From the NCBI RefSeq assembly GCF_001676055.1, contig NZ_LZEX01000010.1, positions 1-64,000 of the forward strand: a stretch of DNA of 64,000 nucleotides. Reading direction: 5' to 3'. The stretch comes from Morganella psychrotolerans (GTDB taxonomy: Bacteria > Pseudomonadota > Gammaproteobacteria > Enterobacterales > Enterobacteriaceae). Below are positions 1 to 9,103 of the stretch, piece after piece. How positions within the stretch are numbered: the stretch's first letter is position 1; each line of letters opens with the position of its first letter. A program made the translations under genes and the position numbers. The notes beneath the pieces are model-generated. The model did no database searches. It worked only from the letters and a program-made list of their open reading frames with translations, and was not told the origin of the DNA.

Positions 1-82
1 ACTAAGACGTTGATAGGCTGGGTGTGTAAGTGCAGCGATGCATTGAGCTAACCAGTACTAATGAACCGAGAGGCTTAACCTG
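1..82 (+). rRNA. rrl: 23S ribosomal RNA, 3' end (partial)
   Basis: The first 82 bases match the conserved 3' terminus of enterobacterial 23S rRNA, including the helix ending in GGCTTAACC. The rest of the gene lies upstream of the window. It is followed by a 122-base spacer, the 5S gene and two tRNA genes, the layout of the E. coli rrnC operon. The exact 3' end is placed by analogy with E. coli and may be off by a base or two. Confidence 0.95.
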
Positions 83-204
83 ACAACACCGAAGGTGTTT
101 TGAGTTGAGAGACGACTAAGAAAGAAATCAATTTTTCAGATAACGGGTGATGGATGAATAGATTCATACCGGTTATTAAACAGCTTGTTTTGGATAACAG
201 AATT

Positions 205-324
205 TGCCTGGCGGCACTAGCGCGGTGGTCCCACCTGACCCCATGCCGAACTCAGAAGTGAAACGCCGTAGCGCCGATGGTAGTGTGGGGTCTCCCCATG
301 TGAGAGTAGGGAACCGCCAGGTTT
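205..324 (+). rRNA. rrf: 5S ribosomal RNA
   Basis: This 120-base stretch is nearly identical to E. coli 5S rRNA. The 5' TGCCTGGCGG pairs with the 3' CCGCCAGG, and the conserved loop GACCCCATGCCGAACTCAG is present. It lies between the 23S end and tRNA-Asp as in rrnC. Confidence 0.97.
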
Positions 325-371
325 TACATTAAGTGAGGATGCAGAGTTGCATCAGTCACGCAGAGATACGC

Positions 372-448
372 GGAGCGGTAGTTCAGTTGGTTAGAATACC
401 TGCCTGTCACGCAGGGGGTCGCGGGTTCGAGTCCCGTCCGTTCCGCCA
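372..448 (+). tRNA. aspT: tRNA-Asp (GTC)
   Basis: A 77-base cloverleaf: acceptor stem GGAGCGG/CCGTTCC, D arm, anticodon GTC at 406–408, T loop GGTTCGAGTC and an encoded CCA end. It sits distally in the rRNA operon, as aspT does in E. coli rrnC. Confidence 0.97.
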
Positions 449-455
449 ACGCTTT

Positions 456-531
456 AGGGGCGTAGTTCAATTGGTAGAGCACCGGTCTCCAAAACCGGGT
501 GTTGGGAGTTCGAGTCTCTCCGCCCCTGCCA
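456..531 (+). tRNA. trpT: tRNA-Trp (CCA)
   Basis: A 76-base cloverleaf with acceptor stem AGGGGCG/CGCCCCT, anticodon CCA at 489–491, a standard T loop and an encoded CCA end. It lies 7 bases after tRNA-Asp, the same pair and order as aspT-trpT at the end of E. coli rrnC. Confidence 0.97.
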
Positions 532-574
532 TTTACTTGATAAGCAATAACTAAAAATTTTTAATTATTAATAG

Positions 575-601
575 CCCAGTTTATTATGAACTGGGTTTTT
601 T
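575..601 (+). terminator. Rho-independent terminator of the rRNA/tRNA operon
   Basis: A seven-base-pair stem (CCCAGTT/AACTGGG) around a 7-base loop is followed directly by a run of T. It lies 43 bases after tRNA-Trp and ends the operon. Confidence 0.85.
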
Positions 602-675
602 ATTGCCTGAAATTCGGGAATAATGTTTGTTTTTACAGGTTTTTATAGTCTTATTCCTCTTTGATCTCTGATTAA

Positions 676-735
676 AATTCCTCTGAATCCTCTGAATCCT
701 CTGAATCCTCTGAATCCTCTGAATCCTCTGAATTC
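676..735. repeat. 9-bp tandem repeat array (AATCCTCTG)n
   Basis: Five perfect head-to-tail copies of AATCCTCTG occupy 686–730. A 10-base variant (AATTCCTCTG, 676–685) precedes them and a partial unit (AATTC) follows. The array starts about 75 bases after the rRNA operon terminator and ends 38 bases before the hdfR stop codon. A sister array of AATCCTGCT units lies at 37131–37229, also just after a tRNA operon terminator. Function unknown. Confidence 0.9.
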
Positions 736-773
736 ATTTTTCCCTGAAATCCATAAATAAACTATTACCGGTA

Positions 774-1586
774 TTAAACCGGTATTGTTATCAGTTGGCG
801 GATAAGTCCTTGCTGATCGCTGTTTTGCAGCCATATTGCGTACAGTGGTTTTGTAATCAGGTCCTTATTTACTGGTTTTAATTCAGTGTGATCTTTCTTC
901 CAGTGTGCAGGCAACCAGGCTACGGACGGCGTTACCGCCAGCAATTGTTTAGCCTGGCTGGCCGACGTGGTTGTCAGGATAGGCAATTGATGTCGGGTGA
1001 GCTCAGGGTTGTCATACTGATGGAAATCAGCACTCCATTCGAGCTGAATCAGCCCCGGTAAATTATCCGGGATAAGCGGATGTACGCTGAACAACTGAAG
1101 GGTGATTTCTCCGATAACCTCACTTTTAAGCTCATCCATTTTAGGTTGTTCTGTAGAAATAAGTAAATCCAGTTCACGTGCATGTAACTGCTTTACCAGA
1201 GACTGACGTGAGGCAATTCTGGCATCCAGGTGAAGTTCTGACTGCTCACGATATACCCGCTCAAGCCATGGGGTCAGGTACGCTTCCCACAACGAAGCCG
1301 TTGCACCGATTGAAAGCGCATTATGTGCAAATGCATGATTAATCTCTTTCTTTGCAAGTTGCCAGGTGTTAATAAGTGATTCTGCATAAGGCACTAACCG
1401 TTCACCAGCTGCCGTTAAACGAATATTATTCCGGTGACGGGTAAAAAGACTCGCCCCGAGATTTGTCTCTAACTGCCTGATTCTAAAGCTTACTGCTGAT
1501 TGGGTAAGGTATAAGGACTCGGCTGCCCGCCCGAAGTGGCGGGTTTTACTGACCTCCAAAAAGGTTTTCAGTAATTCAGTATCCAC
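774..1586 (-). CDS. hdfR: LysR-family transcriptional regulator HdfR
   Basis: This 270-residue protein has a LysR-type helix-turn-helix (about residues 1–60, with [20 protein letters not shown] and [11 protein letters not shown]) and a C-terminal ligand-binding domain. In E. coli HdfR represses the flagellar master operon flhDC; that role is transferred by homology. It is slightly shorter than E. coli HdfR (279 residues). Its position after rrnC-aspT-trpT and divergent from maoP matches E. coli. The 9-bp tandem array lies just beyond its stop codon, so it may fall in the 3' end of the hdfR transcript. Confidence 0.9.
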   Translation of the reverse strand: MDTELLKTFLEVSKTRHFGRAAESLYLTQSAVSFRIRQLETNLGASLFTRHRNNIRLTAAGERLVPYAESLINTWQLAKKEINHAFAHNALSIGATASLWEAYLTPWLERVYREQSELHLDARIASRQSLVKQLHARELDLLISTEQPKMDELKSEVIGEITLQLFSVHPLIPDNLPGLIQLEWSADFHQYDNPELTRHQLPILTTTSASQAKQLLAVTPSVAWLPAHWKKDHTELKPVNKDLITKPLYAIWLQNSDQQGLIRQLITIPV

Positions 1587-1630
1587 AAGTATCTCCAGAA
1601 ATTTTTGTCGTTATGATTTAAATATTTTGT

Positions 1631-1658
1631 TTTACAGAATCCTGATGCTATCTAATAC
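1631..1658 (+). promoter_or_regulatory. Putative sigma-70 promoter of maoP
   Basis: TTTACA at 1631–1636 and TAATAC at 1653–1658 are separated by 16 bases, upstream of maoP in the gap divergent from hdfR. Assigned by eye only. Confidence 0.4.
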
Positions 1659-1704
1659 TCCGCGCCATAAAGAGTAAGTTAGTAGAGAATTAGGAGTGTG
1701 TCAG

Positions 1705-2043
1705 ATGGAAGAAAGCTTTATCACGACTAATCGTTTTTTTGATAATAAACATTATCCTCGTGGTTTTTCACGCCATGGTCATTTTACGATCAAAGAAGCT
1801 CAGTTACTTGAGCACCATGGTTTTGCTTTCAACGAACTGGACATGGGTAAACGTACTCCCCGGACGGACGAAGAGAAACTGTTTGTTTCTGTGTGCCGTG
1901 GTGAACGCCTGCCGGTGACAGCAGCAGAAAAAGTATGGATCAAGTACCTGGAATGCATCCGCAAACCAAAACGCTTCCATACTCTGTCCGGTGGTAAACC
2001 CCAGGTCGATCCGTCGGAAGACTATACCGACACCGATGATTAA
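1705..2043 (+). CDS. maoP: Macrodomain Ori organisation protein MaoP
   Basis: The 112-residue product closely matches E. coli YifE/MaoP along its whole length, including the block [14 protein letters not shown] near the N terminus and the C-terminal [11 protein letters not shown] with an acidic tail. In E. coli MaoP acts with the maoS site to organise the Ori macrodomain. An in-frame GTG exists at 1696, but the ATG at 1705 is preferred: TAGGAG at 1691–1696 lies 8 bases before it and the length then equals the E. coli protein. It is divergent from hdfR and convergent with comM. Confidence 0.9.
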   Translation: MEESFITTNRFFDNKHYPRGFSRHGHFTIKEAQLLEHHGFAFNELDMGKRTPRTDEEKLFVSVCRGERLPVTAAEKVWIKYLECIRKPKRFHTLSGGKPQVDPSEDYTDTDD

Positions 2044-2065
2044 TATCATCAGAAATAATAAGTTA

Positions 2066-2095
2066 AAAGGGGCATTCGTGCCCCTTTCCTTTTTT
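2066..2095. terminator. Rho-independent terminator between maoP and comM
   Basis: A nine-base-pair stem (AAAGGGGCA/TGCCCCTTT) closed by a TTCG tetraloop is followed by CCTTTTTT. The A-rich left flank could let it work in both directions, which suits the convergent maoP and comM genes. It touches the last bases of comM. Confidence 0.75.
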
Positions 2096-3629
2096 ATGAC
2101 AGTGCCTGCTGAAGTTTGTGAATAAATCTATCCATGACACGATAGCTCAGTGCTTCCAGTATATCCCGGCGTGATACGTTCTTCCCTTCCTCCCGCAGAT
2201 CGGCAATTGTTCTGCTGACACGCAGGATTCGGTGCCAGGCCCGTACTGATAAATTCAGTTGTATCAGGGCATCTTCAAGAAACCGGGCATCCTGTTGCGA
2301 CAGAGCACAATGCAGGTCAGTTTCTTTACCTGATAATCCGGCGTTTAATTTTCCCTGTCCGTTACGGCTGTATTGCCGCTCCCGTGCGAACTGCACCCGT
2401 TCTTTTACCTGTTGATGTACAGGCAAACTTTTTTCTGTTCTGCTGAGTGTGCCGGGCGGTAGCATCGGAACCTCTATAGATAAATCAAAGCGATCCAGGA
2501 ACGGACCGGAGATACGGGAAAGGTAGCGTAAAAGCTGCTGTGGGCCGCTGCGGTTATGGATCCCCTGATAATGACCTGTCGGGCTGGGATTCATTGCTGC
2601 GATAAGCTGGAGACGTGCCGGAAAGCAAATTTTGGCTTTGGCTCTGGAAATGACAATTTCACCGGATTCAAGTGGTTCCCGCAGAGAATCGAGTGTGCGG
2701 CGCTGAAATTCAGGGAGTTCATCCAGAAACAAAATACCGTGATGAGCGAGAGATATTTCCCCCGGCAGCGGGATACTTCCGCCACCGATGAGTGCTGCGG
2801 TGGATGCGCTGTGATGAGGCGCTCTGAACGGGCGCAGGGGCCATTTATTCTTATCTGATGAGGTTTGGGTAAGGCTGCGGATTATTGCGACGTCCAGCGC
2901 CTCCTGTGCGGTTAATGGCGGAAGTAACGTACTGATTCGGCTGGCTAACATGGTTTTTCCTGTTCCCGGCGGACCGAGCAGCAGCAAATTGTGTCCGCCT
3001 GCGGCACTAATTTCAAGTACCCGCTTTGCGTGTTCCTGTCCGATGATGTCGTCGATGGTTGTACTGCTTGTTATTTCTGCTGTATTTGTCTGATGTGTAT
3101 TTTCTTCCAGAATAGAATCCTGATGAAAAAAACCGGCAATTTGCAGTAAATTATCCGCCATCAGTGCCGATCCCGATGGTAAAATACTTAGTTCATCATA
3201 ATGCTGTTTTGATACTACCGCCCGTCTTTCAGATTGCAGTGCGGCCAAAACAGCAGGCAGTATTCCCCGGCAAAAACGCAGTTCACCTGAAAGACCTAAT
3301 TCACCTGAAAATTCATAATTTTCTGTCAATTTTGTATCGATTTGCTCTGAAGCTGCAAGAATGGCTATAGCAATGGGCAAGTCATAACGTCCGCCTTCTT
3401 TGGGCAAGTCAGCAGGGGCAAGATTGATCGTAATGCGTTTGGCCGGAAATTCAAATCCGCCATTGATTAGTGCACTGCGAACGCGATCCCTCGACTCTTT
3501 TACAGCAGTTTCCGGTAATCCCACGAGTGTTAATCCCGGCAGTCCGGCACTGATATGTGCTTCTACCGTTACGGGCGGGGCATCGGTACCTATCATGGCG
3601 CGTGTATAAACAATGGCAAATGACATCAT
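2094..3629 (-). CDS. comM: ComM (YifB) AAA+ ATPase, Mg-chelatase family
   Basis: This 511-residue protein has the ChlI-type N-terminal region (about 20–140), a Walker A motif GPPGTGKT at 219–226, a Walker B motif FLDE at 301–304 and a C-terminal Mg-chelatase domain ending in helices typical of YifB. ComM is a hexameric helicase that extends branch migration during integration of DNA taken up by transformation (shown in Vibrio and Acinetobacter); the role here is by homology. Two adjacent ATG codons (3629 and 3626) could serve as start. Length and position upstream of ilvL match E. coli yifB. Confidence 0.9.
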   Translation of the reverse strand: MMSFAIVYTRAMIGTDAPPVTVEAHISAGLPGLTLVGLPETAVKESRDRVRSALINGGFEFPAKRITINLAPADLPKEGGRYDLPIAIAILAASEQIDTKLTENYEFSGELGLSGELRFCRGILPAVLAALQSERRAVVSKQHYDELSILPSGSALMADNLLQIAGFFHQDSILEENTHQTNTAEITSSTTIDDIIGQEHAKRVLEISAAGGHNLLLLGPPGTGKTMLASRISTLLPPLTAQEALDVAIIRSLTQTSSDKNKWPLRPFRAPHHSASTAALIGGGSIPLPGEISLAHHGILFLDELPEFQRRTLDSLREPLESGEIVISRAKAKICFPARLQLIAAMNPSPTGHYQGIHNRSGPQQLLRYLSRISGPFLDRFDLSIEVPMLPPGTLSRTEKSLPVHQQVKERVQFARERQYSRNGQGKLNAGLSGKETDLHCALSQQDARFLEDALIQLNLSVRAWHRILRVSRTIADLREEGKNVSRRDILEALSYRVMDRFIHKLQQALS

Positions 3630-3859
3630 TCCAACCTGTTGTTATCTGTGGAACTTTTATGATGTGTGATTTTTCCTGAAACCCGGCCCTGTTTTGTTAT
3701 TTTTTCCGCACAGCACGATATTTTTTATGAGTGTTACAAATTCGGTTATCTGTTTTGCGTGTTGTGCCGAAAAATAGGGTGGTGAGAAGATAATCATAAA
3801 GCAGTGGATACAAAAATCTGTCACGCTTTTTATATCAGTCGGGGAAGAGGGGCGTCAGT

Positions 3860-3958
3860 ATGAAAAGTAAATTGTGCGGAGAAACTAAATGTACCTTTCT
3901 GTGTTGTTCTGTTAAGGATGTATTTTGTAGCGCAAGGTATCTCTCAGTGGTTAATTGA
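3860..3958 (+). CDS. Candidate small Cys-rich ORF, 32 codons (unproven)
   Basis: In the 483-base gap between comM and ilvL, an ATG at 3860 follows a purine-rich stretch (AAGAGGGG, about 7 bases away) and opens a 32-codon frame ending in TGA. The predicted peptide has cysteines at positions 6, 11, 15, 16 and 23. I recognise no family, and such a short frame can arise by chance. No other gene is visible in the gap; its right part must hold the ilvL promoter, where TTGTCA at 4042 is a possible -35. Confidence 0.2.
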   Translation: MKSKLCGETKCTFLCCSVKDVFCSARYLSVVN

Positions 3959-4112
3959 TAGTGGTAAATGCTGGTGGTTATGGCAATCAATTGAAATTAA
4001 TGAATATTTATTCTCGTTGTTAAAAAAATAAGAAATAGCCGTTGTCAATAATTCGATAACATGATAACTCTAAAATACAAAAACCAGATTGATACGGCAG
4101 AAGAATTTCAAT

Positions 4113-4211
4113 ATGAATAAGATTGTCCGCGTTGTCAGCCTAATTATCGTGAGCGTGGTGGTGATTATTATCCCACCGTGCGGGGCTGCACGTGGACGAG
4201 AGAATGGCTGA
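4113..4211 (+). CDS. ilvL: ilvGMEDA operon leader peptide
   Basis: A 32-residue leader peptide whose core is rich in Ile, Val and Leu codons (for example VSLIIVSVVVIII) and ends PPCGAARGRENG, close to E. coli IlvL. Ribosome stalling at these codons when Ile-, Val- or Leu-tRNA is scarce prevents formation of the terminator at 4233–4264. The peptide, the terminator and the distance to ilvG together make attenuation control very likely. Confidence 0.92.
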   Translation: MNKIVRVVSLIIVSVVVIIIPPCGAARGRENG

Positions 4212-4232
4212 CAACCACTCAGATCTGACGAG

Positions 4233-4264
4233 AACCCCGCACCGAAAGGCGCGGGGTTTTTTTT
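4233..4264 (+). terminator. ilv operon attenuator terminator
   Basis: The stem AACCCCGC/GCGGGGTT, with about 10 bases between the arms, is followed by eight T residues. It lies 21 bases after the ilvL stop and 57 bases before ilvG, the standard position of the attenuator hairpin. Confidence 0.9.
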
Positions 4265-4321
4265 AACCTTAATTTTATGATTTTTCACTGAAAGTAACGA
4301 TGACGGACTAAGGAGTCACAC

Positions 4322-5968
4322 ATGAACGGGGCACAGTGGTTAGTGCAGGCACTACGAACACAAGGCGTTGAGACCGTGTTCGGCTACCCGGGTGGTGCGA
4401 TCATGCCGGTTTATGATGCGCTGTATGACGGAGGAGTGGAGCATGTACTCTGTCGTCATGAACAGGGAGCAGTCATGGCGGCAATCGGCTACGCACGGGC
4501 AGGACAGAAAACAGGAGTATGTATCGCCACATCGGGGCCGGGGGCGACAAATCTGATTACCGGACTGGCTGATGCACTGCTTGATTCAGTCCCGGTTGTC
4601 GCCATCACCGGCCAGGTGGGTTCTTCACTGATTGGTACGGATGCTTTTCAGGAGATCGATGTATTGGGGCTGTCATTGTCATGCACAAAACACAGCTTTC
4701 TGGTTGAATCAATTACTGATTTACCACGAATTATTACCGAGGCCTTTGCGATCGCCACCAGTGGTCGCCCGGGGCCGGTACTCATTGATATCCCGAAAGA
4801 CATTCAATTGCAGATTGGTGAATTTACACCGTATTTCATGTCGGTGGATGCCGCAGAACCTCTGTCTCAGGCTGATATTTCCAGCGCTTTACAACTGATG
4901 CGGGAAAGTAAAAAACCGGTTCTGTATGCCGGGGGTGGTGTGGGAATGTCAGGTGCTGTGGATGTGTTACGCGCATTTCTGACTGAAACGGGAATGCCGG
5001 CAGTCAGTACGCTGAAAGGACTGGGCGCGGTTTCACCGGACTATCCGCATTACCTCGGTATGCTCGGGATGCACGGAACAAAAGCAGCAAATCTGGCAGT
5101 TCAGGAAGCGGATTTACTGATAGCTGTCGGGGCGCGTTTTGATGATCGTGTGACCGGCAGACTGGATGCCTTTGCGCCATGTGCAAAGGTTATCCATGTG
5201 GATATCGACCCTGCGGAGCTGGATAAGCTGCGCCGGACGCATGTGTCATTTGCCTGTGATGCAAAGCAGATCCTGCCTGTGTTGTCGCAGCCACTTGATA
5301 TTTCAGCCTGGCAGCGCAGAGCCGGAGAGCTGAAAGCCGCTTTTGCCCCGGATTATACTCACCCGGGGGAAACCATTTATGCCCCGCTGCTGCTATCACA
5401 GGTATCTGCCGCCAAACCGGAGGATTGTGTGGTGACAACGGATGTCGGGCAGCATCAGATGTGGACGGCACAGCATATGTCGTTTACCCGGCCGGAGAAT
5501 TTTTTAACCTCAGGCGGATTAGGCACTATGGGATTCGGCTTACCGGCGGCTATAGGGGCGCAAATTGCCCGCCCGCAGGCAACGGTGCTTTGTGTCTCTG
5601 GTGATGGTTCTTTTATGATGAATGTCCAGGAACTGACAACCATCAAGCGCAAGCGGCTGCCGGTTAAAATTTTACTGCTGGATAACCAGCGACTCGGCAT
5701 GGTGCGTCAGTGGCAGGAGCTGTTTTTTGACAAACGCTACAGCGAGACAGTACTGAACGATAATCCGGACTTTGTTGCACTTGCACAATCTTTTGATATT
5801 CCCGGGCACCTGGTCACTGAAAAATCAGATGTGCCTGCCGCTATTCACACCCTGTTACACCATCAGGGACCGTATTTATTGCATGTTGCCATCCGTGAAG
5901 AAGACAATGTCTGGCCATTAGTGCCGCCGGGTGCGGGTAACGAACAAATGATGGAGAGCACATTATGA
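4322..5968 (+). CDS. ilvG: Acetolactate synthase II, large subunit
   Basis: The 548-residue catalytic subunit of acetohydroxyacid synthase II condenses pyruvate with pyruvate or 2-oxobutyrate, the first common step of valine and isoleucine synthesis. Visible are the N-terminal thiamine diphosphate domain ([13 protein letters not shown] and the catalytic Glu in HEQGA), the central domain and the C-terminal GDGSFMMN…LLLDNQ cofactor motif. The frame is full length, unlike E. coli K-12 where ilvG is frameshifted, so isozyme II should be active. The stop codon overlaps the ilvM start, which suggests translational coupling. Confidence 0.96.
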   Translation: MNGAQWLVQALRTQGVETVFGYPGGAIMPVYDALYDGGVEHVLCRHEQGAVMAAIGYARAGQKTGVCIATSGPGATNLITGLADALLDSVPVVAITGQVGSSLIGTDAFQEIDVLGLSLSCTKHSFLVESITDLPRIITEAFAIATSGRPGPVLIDIPKDIQLQIGEFTPYFMSVDAAEPLSQADISSALQLMRESKKPVLYAGGGVGMSGAVDVLRAFLTETGMPAVSTLKGLGAVSPDYPHYLGMLGMHGTKAANLAVQEADLLIAVGARFDDRVTGRLDAFAPCAKVIHVDIDPAELDKLRRTHVSFACDAKQILPVLSQPLDISAWQRRAGELKAAFAPDYTHPGETIYAPLLLSQVSAAKPEDCVVTTDVGQHQMWTAQHMSFTRPENFLTSGGLGTMGFGLPAAIGAQIARPQATVLCVSGDGSFMMNVQELTTIKRKRLPVKILLLDNQRLGMVRQWQELFFDKRYSETVLNDNPDFVALAQSFDIPGHLVTEKSDVPAAIHTLLHHQGPYLLHVAIREEDNVWPLVPPGAGNEQMMESTL

Positions 5969-6243
5969 TGATGCATCAGTTAGCTATTCAGGCGCGTTCC
6001 TGCCCGGAAATCCTGGAGCGTGTTTTGCGCGTTGTGCGTCATCGTGGCTTTAACATTTGCGCGATGAAAATGGATCTGGCGAAAGGTTCTGAAGGTGATA
6101 ATGTAAACATTGAGTTAACAATTTCAAGCCTGCGACCGCTGGCCTTACTCTGTACGCAGTTAGTTAAGTTAGCGGATGTGGCGGATGTCGAAATCTGTAC
6201 ACAAAAAAGAGAAAATTATCAGCACATTAGCCGTGCTGTCTAA
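5965..6243 (+). CDS. ilvM: Acetolactate synthase II, small regulatory subunit
   Basis: This 92-residue protein matches E. coli IlvM (87 residues) in the ACT-like block [18 protein letters not shown]. It stabilises and activates IlvG. The ATG at 5965 overlaps the ilvG stop by 4 bases. Two further in-frame ATG codons follow at once, so the exact start is uncertain by one or two residues. ilvE begins 11 bases after its stop. Confidence 0.93.
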   Translation: MMMHQLAIQARSCPEILERVLRVVRHRGFNICAMKMDLAKGSEGDNVNIELTISSLRPLALLCTQLVKLADVADVEICTQKRENYQHISRAV

Positions 6244-6254
6244 GGAAAATAACA

Positions 6255-7181
6255 ATGACAAAAAAAGCTGATTTTATTTGGTTCAATGATGAGATGGTTC
6301 CGTGGGCTGAAGCAAAAGTCCACGTTATGTGTCACGCAATGCACTATGGTACATCGGTTTTTGAAGGGATCCGCTGTTACGATTCCCACAAAGGACCGGT
6401 TGTTTTCCGCCATCGTGAACACATGCAGCGCTTGCATGATTCGGCAAAAATCTATCGTATGCCAATGGATTATTCCGTGGATGAATTGATGGAAGCCTGC
6501 CGTGCAACGTTACGCAAAAATAATCTGAGCAGTGGTTATATCCGCCCGCTGGTGTTTATCGGTGATGTCGGAATGGGCGTGAATCCGCCGCAGGGCTATA
6601 AAACAGATGTCATTATTGCGGCATTCCCGTGGGGCGCTTACCTGGGTGAGGAAGCGCTGGATGAAGGGATTGATGCCATGGTGTCCTCCTGGAACCGCGT
6701 TGCGCCAAATACCATCCCGACGGCTGCCAAAGCCGGTGGTAACTATCTTTCCTCGCTGCTTGTCGGCAGTGAAGCCCGCCGTCACGGCTACCAGGAAGGT
6801 ATCGCACTGGATGTACACGGCTATATCTCTGAAGGTGCGGGAGAAAACCTGTTTGAAGTGAAAAACAATATTATCTTTACGCCACCGTTTACCTCATCTG
6901 CACTGCCGGGAATTACCCGTGATGCCATTCTGACCCTGGCAAAAGATCTGGGTTATGAAATTCGTGAACAGACGCTATCCCGTGAATCGCTTTATCTTGC
7001 CGATGAAGTCTTTATGACCGGTACAGCGGCGGAAGTAACGCCGGTGCGCAGCGTGGATGGTATTCAGGTTGGTATCGGGCGTTGCGGTCCTGTGACCAAA
7101 GAGATCCAGCAAGCGTTCTTCGGGCTGTTTACAGGTAAAACAGAAGACAAATGGGGCTGGTTAGATCCGGTAAATCCATAA
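6255..7181 (+). CDS. ilvE: Branched-chain amino acid aminotransferase
   Basis: This 308-residue PLP enzyme of aminotransferase fold class IV carries out the last transamination to isoleucine, valine and leucine. The Schiff-base lysine lies in TAAKAGGNY at about residue 159, equivalent to Lys160 in E. coli. The conserved HYGTSVFEGIR and EGAGENLF motifs are present. A ribosome site (AAGGAAAA) precedes the ATG. It is the third gene of the ilv operon. Confidence 0.96.
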   Translation: MTKKADFIWFNDEMVPWAEAKVHVMCHAMHYGTSVFEGIRCYDSHKGPVVFRHREHMQRLHDSAKIYRMPMDYSVDELMEACRATLRKNNLSSGYIRPLVFIGDVGMGVNPPQGYKTDVIIAAFPWGAYLGEEALDEGIDAMVSSWNRVAPNTIPTAAKAGGNYLSSLLVGSEARRHGYQEGIALDVHGYISEGAGENLFEVKNNIIFTPPFTSSALPGITRDAILTLAKDLGYEIREQTLSRESLYLADEVFMTGTAAEVTPVRSVDGIQVGIGRCGPVTKEIQQAFFGLFTGKTEDKWGWLDPVNP

Positions 7182-7250
7182 TAACAAAACGGATACTGAT
7201 CCACGGGCGGGACGTTCCCCCGCCTGATTTTGCAAACACGGGAGATTACA

Positions 7251-9101
7251 ATGCCTAAATACCGTTCCGCGACAACGACTCACGGTCGTAACATGGCAGG
7301 CGCACGAGCCTTATGGCGTGCGACAGGAATGACTGACGCCGATTTTGGCAAGCCGATTATTGCGGTGGTTAACTCATTCACACAATTTGTACCGGGCCAT
7401 GTTCACCTGCGTGATTTGGGCAAACTGGTTGCAGAACAGATTGAAGCATCGGGTGGTGTTGCCAAAGAATTTAATACCATTGCTGTGGATGACGGGATCG
7501 CGATGGGACACGGCGGAATGCTGTATTCACTGCCGTCAAGAGAGCTGATTGCCGATTCTGTGGAATATATGGTGAATGCACACTGTGCGGATGCCATGGT
7601 CTGTATTTCCAACTGCGACAAAATCACTCCCGGAATGGTAATGGCGTCATTGCGCCTGAATATCCCCGTAATTTTTGTGTCCGGCGGACCGATGGAAGCC
7701 GGAAAAACCAAATTATCTGATCAAATCATTAAGCTGGATCTGGTGGATGCCATGATCCAGGGCGCGAATCCGAATGTGTCTGATGCAGACAGTGAGCAAA
7801 TCGAACGCTCCGCCTGTCCGACCTGCGGCTCCTGCTCTGGGATGTTTACGGCAAACTCAATGAACTGTCTGACAGAAGCGCTGGGATTATCGCAGCCGGG
7901 TAACGGTTCTCTGCTGGCAACACATGCGGATCGCGAAAATCTCTTTCTCAGTGCGGGTCGCCGTATTGTTGAGATCACTAAAAGGTATTATGAACAGGAT
8001 GAATCCTGCTTTTTACCGCGCAATATCGCGAATAAAGCCGCGTTTGAGAACGCGATGACGCTGGATATCGCGATGGGCGGTTCGACAAACACCGTGCTTC
8101 ACCTGCTGGCAGCTGCACAGGAAGGTGAAATCGATTTCACTATGGCAGATATTGACCGCTTGTCCCGTATCGTACCGCATCTGTGCAAAGTTGCGCCGAG
8201 TACACCGAAATATCACATGGAAGATGTTCATCGTGCCGGGGGGGTTATCGGGATCCTGGGGGAATTAGATCGTGCTGGGTTGTTGAACCGGGATGTGACC
8301 AATGTTCTGGGTCTGACATTACAGGAATTACTGGACACGTATGACATCACGCTGACGAAAGATGAAGCAGTGAAAAAAATGTTCTCAGCGGGACCTGCCG
8401 GGATCCGTACCACAAAAGCCTTTTCACAAAATTGTCGCTGGCCGTCCTTGGATGATGACCGCGAAAATGGCTGTATCCGCAGCAAAGCACATGCTTATAG
8501 TCAGGATGGCGGGTTGGCTGTGCTCTCCGGCAATATTGCTGAAAATGGCTGTATCGTCAAAACAGCCGGTGTTGATGAAGACAGTTTGATTTTTACCGGA
8601 CCTGCCAAAGTCTATGAAAGTCAGGATGATGCGGTCAGTGCCATTCTGGGCGGACATGTTGTTGCCGGTGATGTGGTTGTTATCCGCTATGAAGGACCGA
8701 AAGGCGGGCCGGGAATGCAGGAAATGTTATATCCGACAACCTACCTGAAATCGATGGGATTAGGGAAAAGCTGTGCGCTGATTACTGACGGACGTTTTTC
8801 CGGCGGAACCTCCGGGTTATCCATCGGGCATGTTTCTCCTGAAGCGGCAAACGGCGGGCTTATCGGGCTGGTGGAAACCGGCGATATCATTGCCATCAAC
8901 ATTCCGACCCGTCAGATTTCATTAAATGTGGATGAAAAAACGCTTGCTGCCCGCCGCGTCGGTGAAGAGGCGCGGGGTGATAAAGCCTGGTCACCGAAAT
9001 CCCGTGAACGTCAGGTGTCTTATGCGCTGCGGGCTTATGCTCTGCTGGCAACCAGTGCTGATAAAGGTGCGGTACGGGATAAAAGCAAACTCGGGGGTTA
9101 A
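7251..9101 (+). CDS. ilvD: Dihydroxy-acid dehydratase
   Basis: The 616-residue Fe–S enzyme dehydrates dihydroxy acids to 2-oxo acids in the isoleucine and valine pathways. Cluster cysteines are seen in [10 protein letters not shown] and [11 protein letters not shown], and the C-terminal block [16 protein letters not shown] is intact. The frame extends upstream to 7230, but the ATG at 7251 is chosen: GGAG at 7241–7244 lies six bases before it, and the length equals that of E. coli. A 69-base gap with a GC-rich inverted repeat separates it from ilvE. Confidence 0.96.
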   Translation: MPKYRSATTTHGRNMAGARALWRATGMTDADFGKPIIAVVNSFTQFVPGHVHLRDLGKLVAEQIEASGGVAKEFNTIAVDDGIAMGHGGMLYSLPSRELIADSVEYMVNAHCADAMVCISNCDKITPGMVMASLRLNIPVIFVSGGPMEAGKTKLSDQIIKLDLVDAMIQGANPNVSDADSEQIERSACPTCGSCSGMFTANSMNCLTEALGLSQPGNGSLLATHADRENLFLSAGRRIVEITKRYYEQDESCFLPRNIANKAAFENAMTLDIAMGGSTNTVLHLLAAAQEGEIDFTMADIDRLSRIVPHLCKVAPSTPKYHMEDVHRAGGVIGILGELDRAGLLNRDVTNVLGLTLQELLDTYDITLTKDEAVKKMFSAGPAGIRTTKAFSQNCRWPSLDDDRENGCIRSKAHAYSQDGGLAVLSGNIAENGCIVKTAGVDEDSLIFTGPAKVYESQDDAVSAILGGHVVAGDVVVIRYEGPKGGPGMQEMLYPTTYLKSMGLGKSCALITDGRFSGGTSGLSIGHVSPEAANGGLIGLVETGDIIAINIPTRQISLNVDEKTLAARRVGEEARGDKAWSPKSRERQVSYALRAYALLATSADKGAVRDKSKLGG

Positions 9102-9103
9102 GG

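Noticed and set aside
333-554. 73-codon frame over the tRNA genes
   Set aside because: It lies across tRNA-Asp and tRNA-Trp.
676-735. CRISPR array
   Set aside because: The units are 9 bp, contiguous and without spacers. The same holds for 37131–37229.
643-834. 63-codon minus-strand frame with an (Phe-Arg-Gly)n repeat
   Set aside because: It overlaps the hdfR 3' end and only reflects the 9-bp array.
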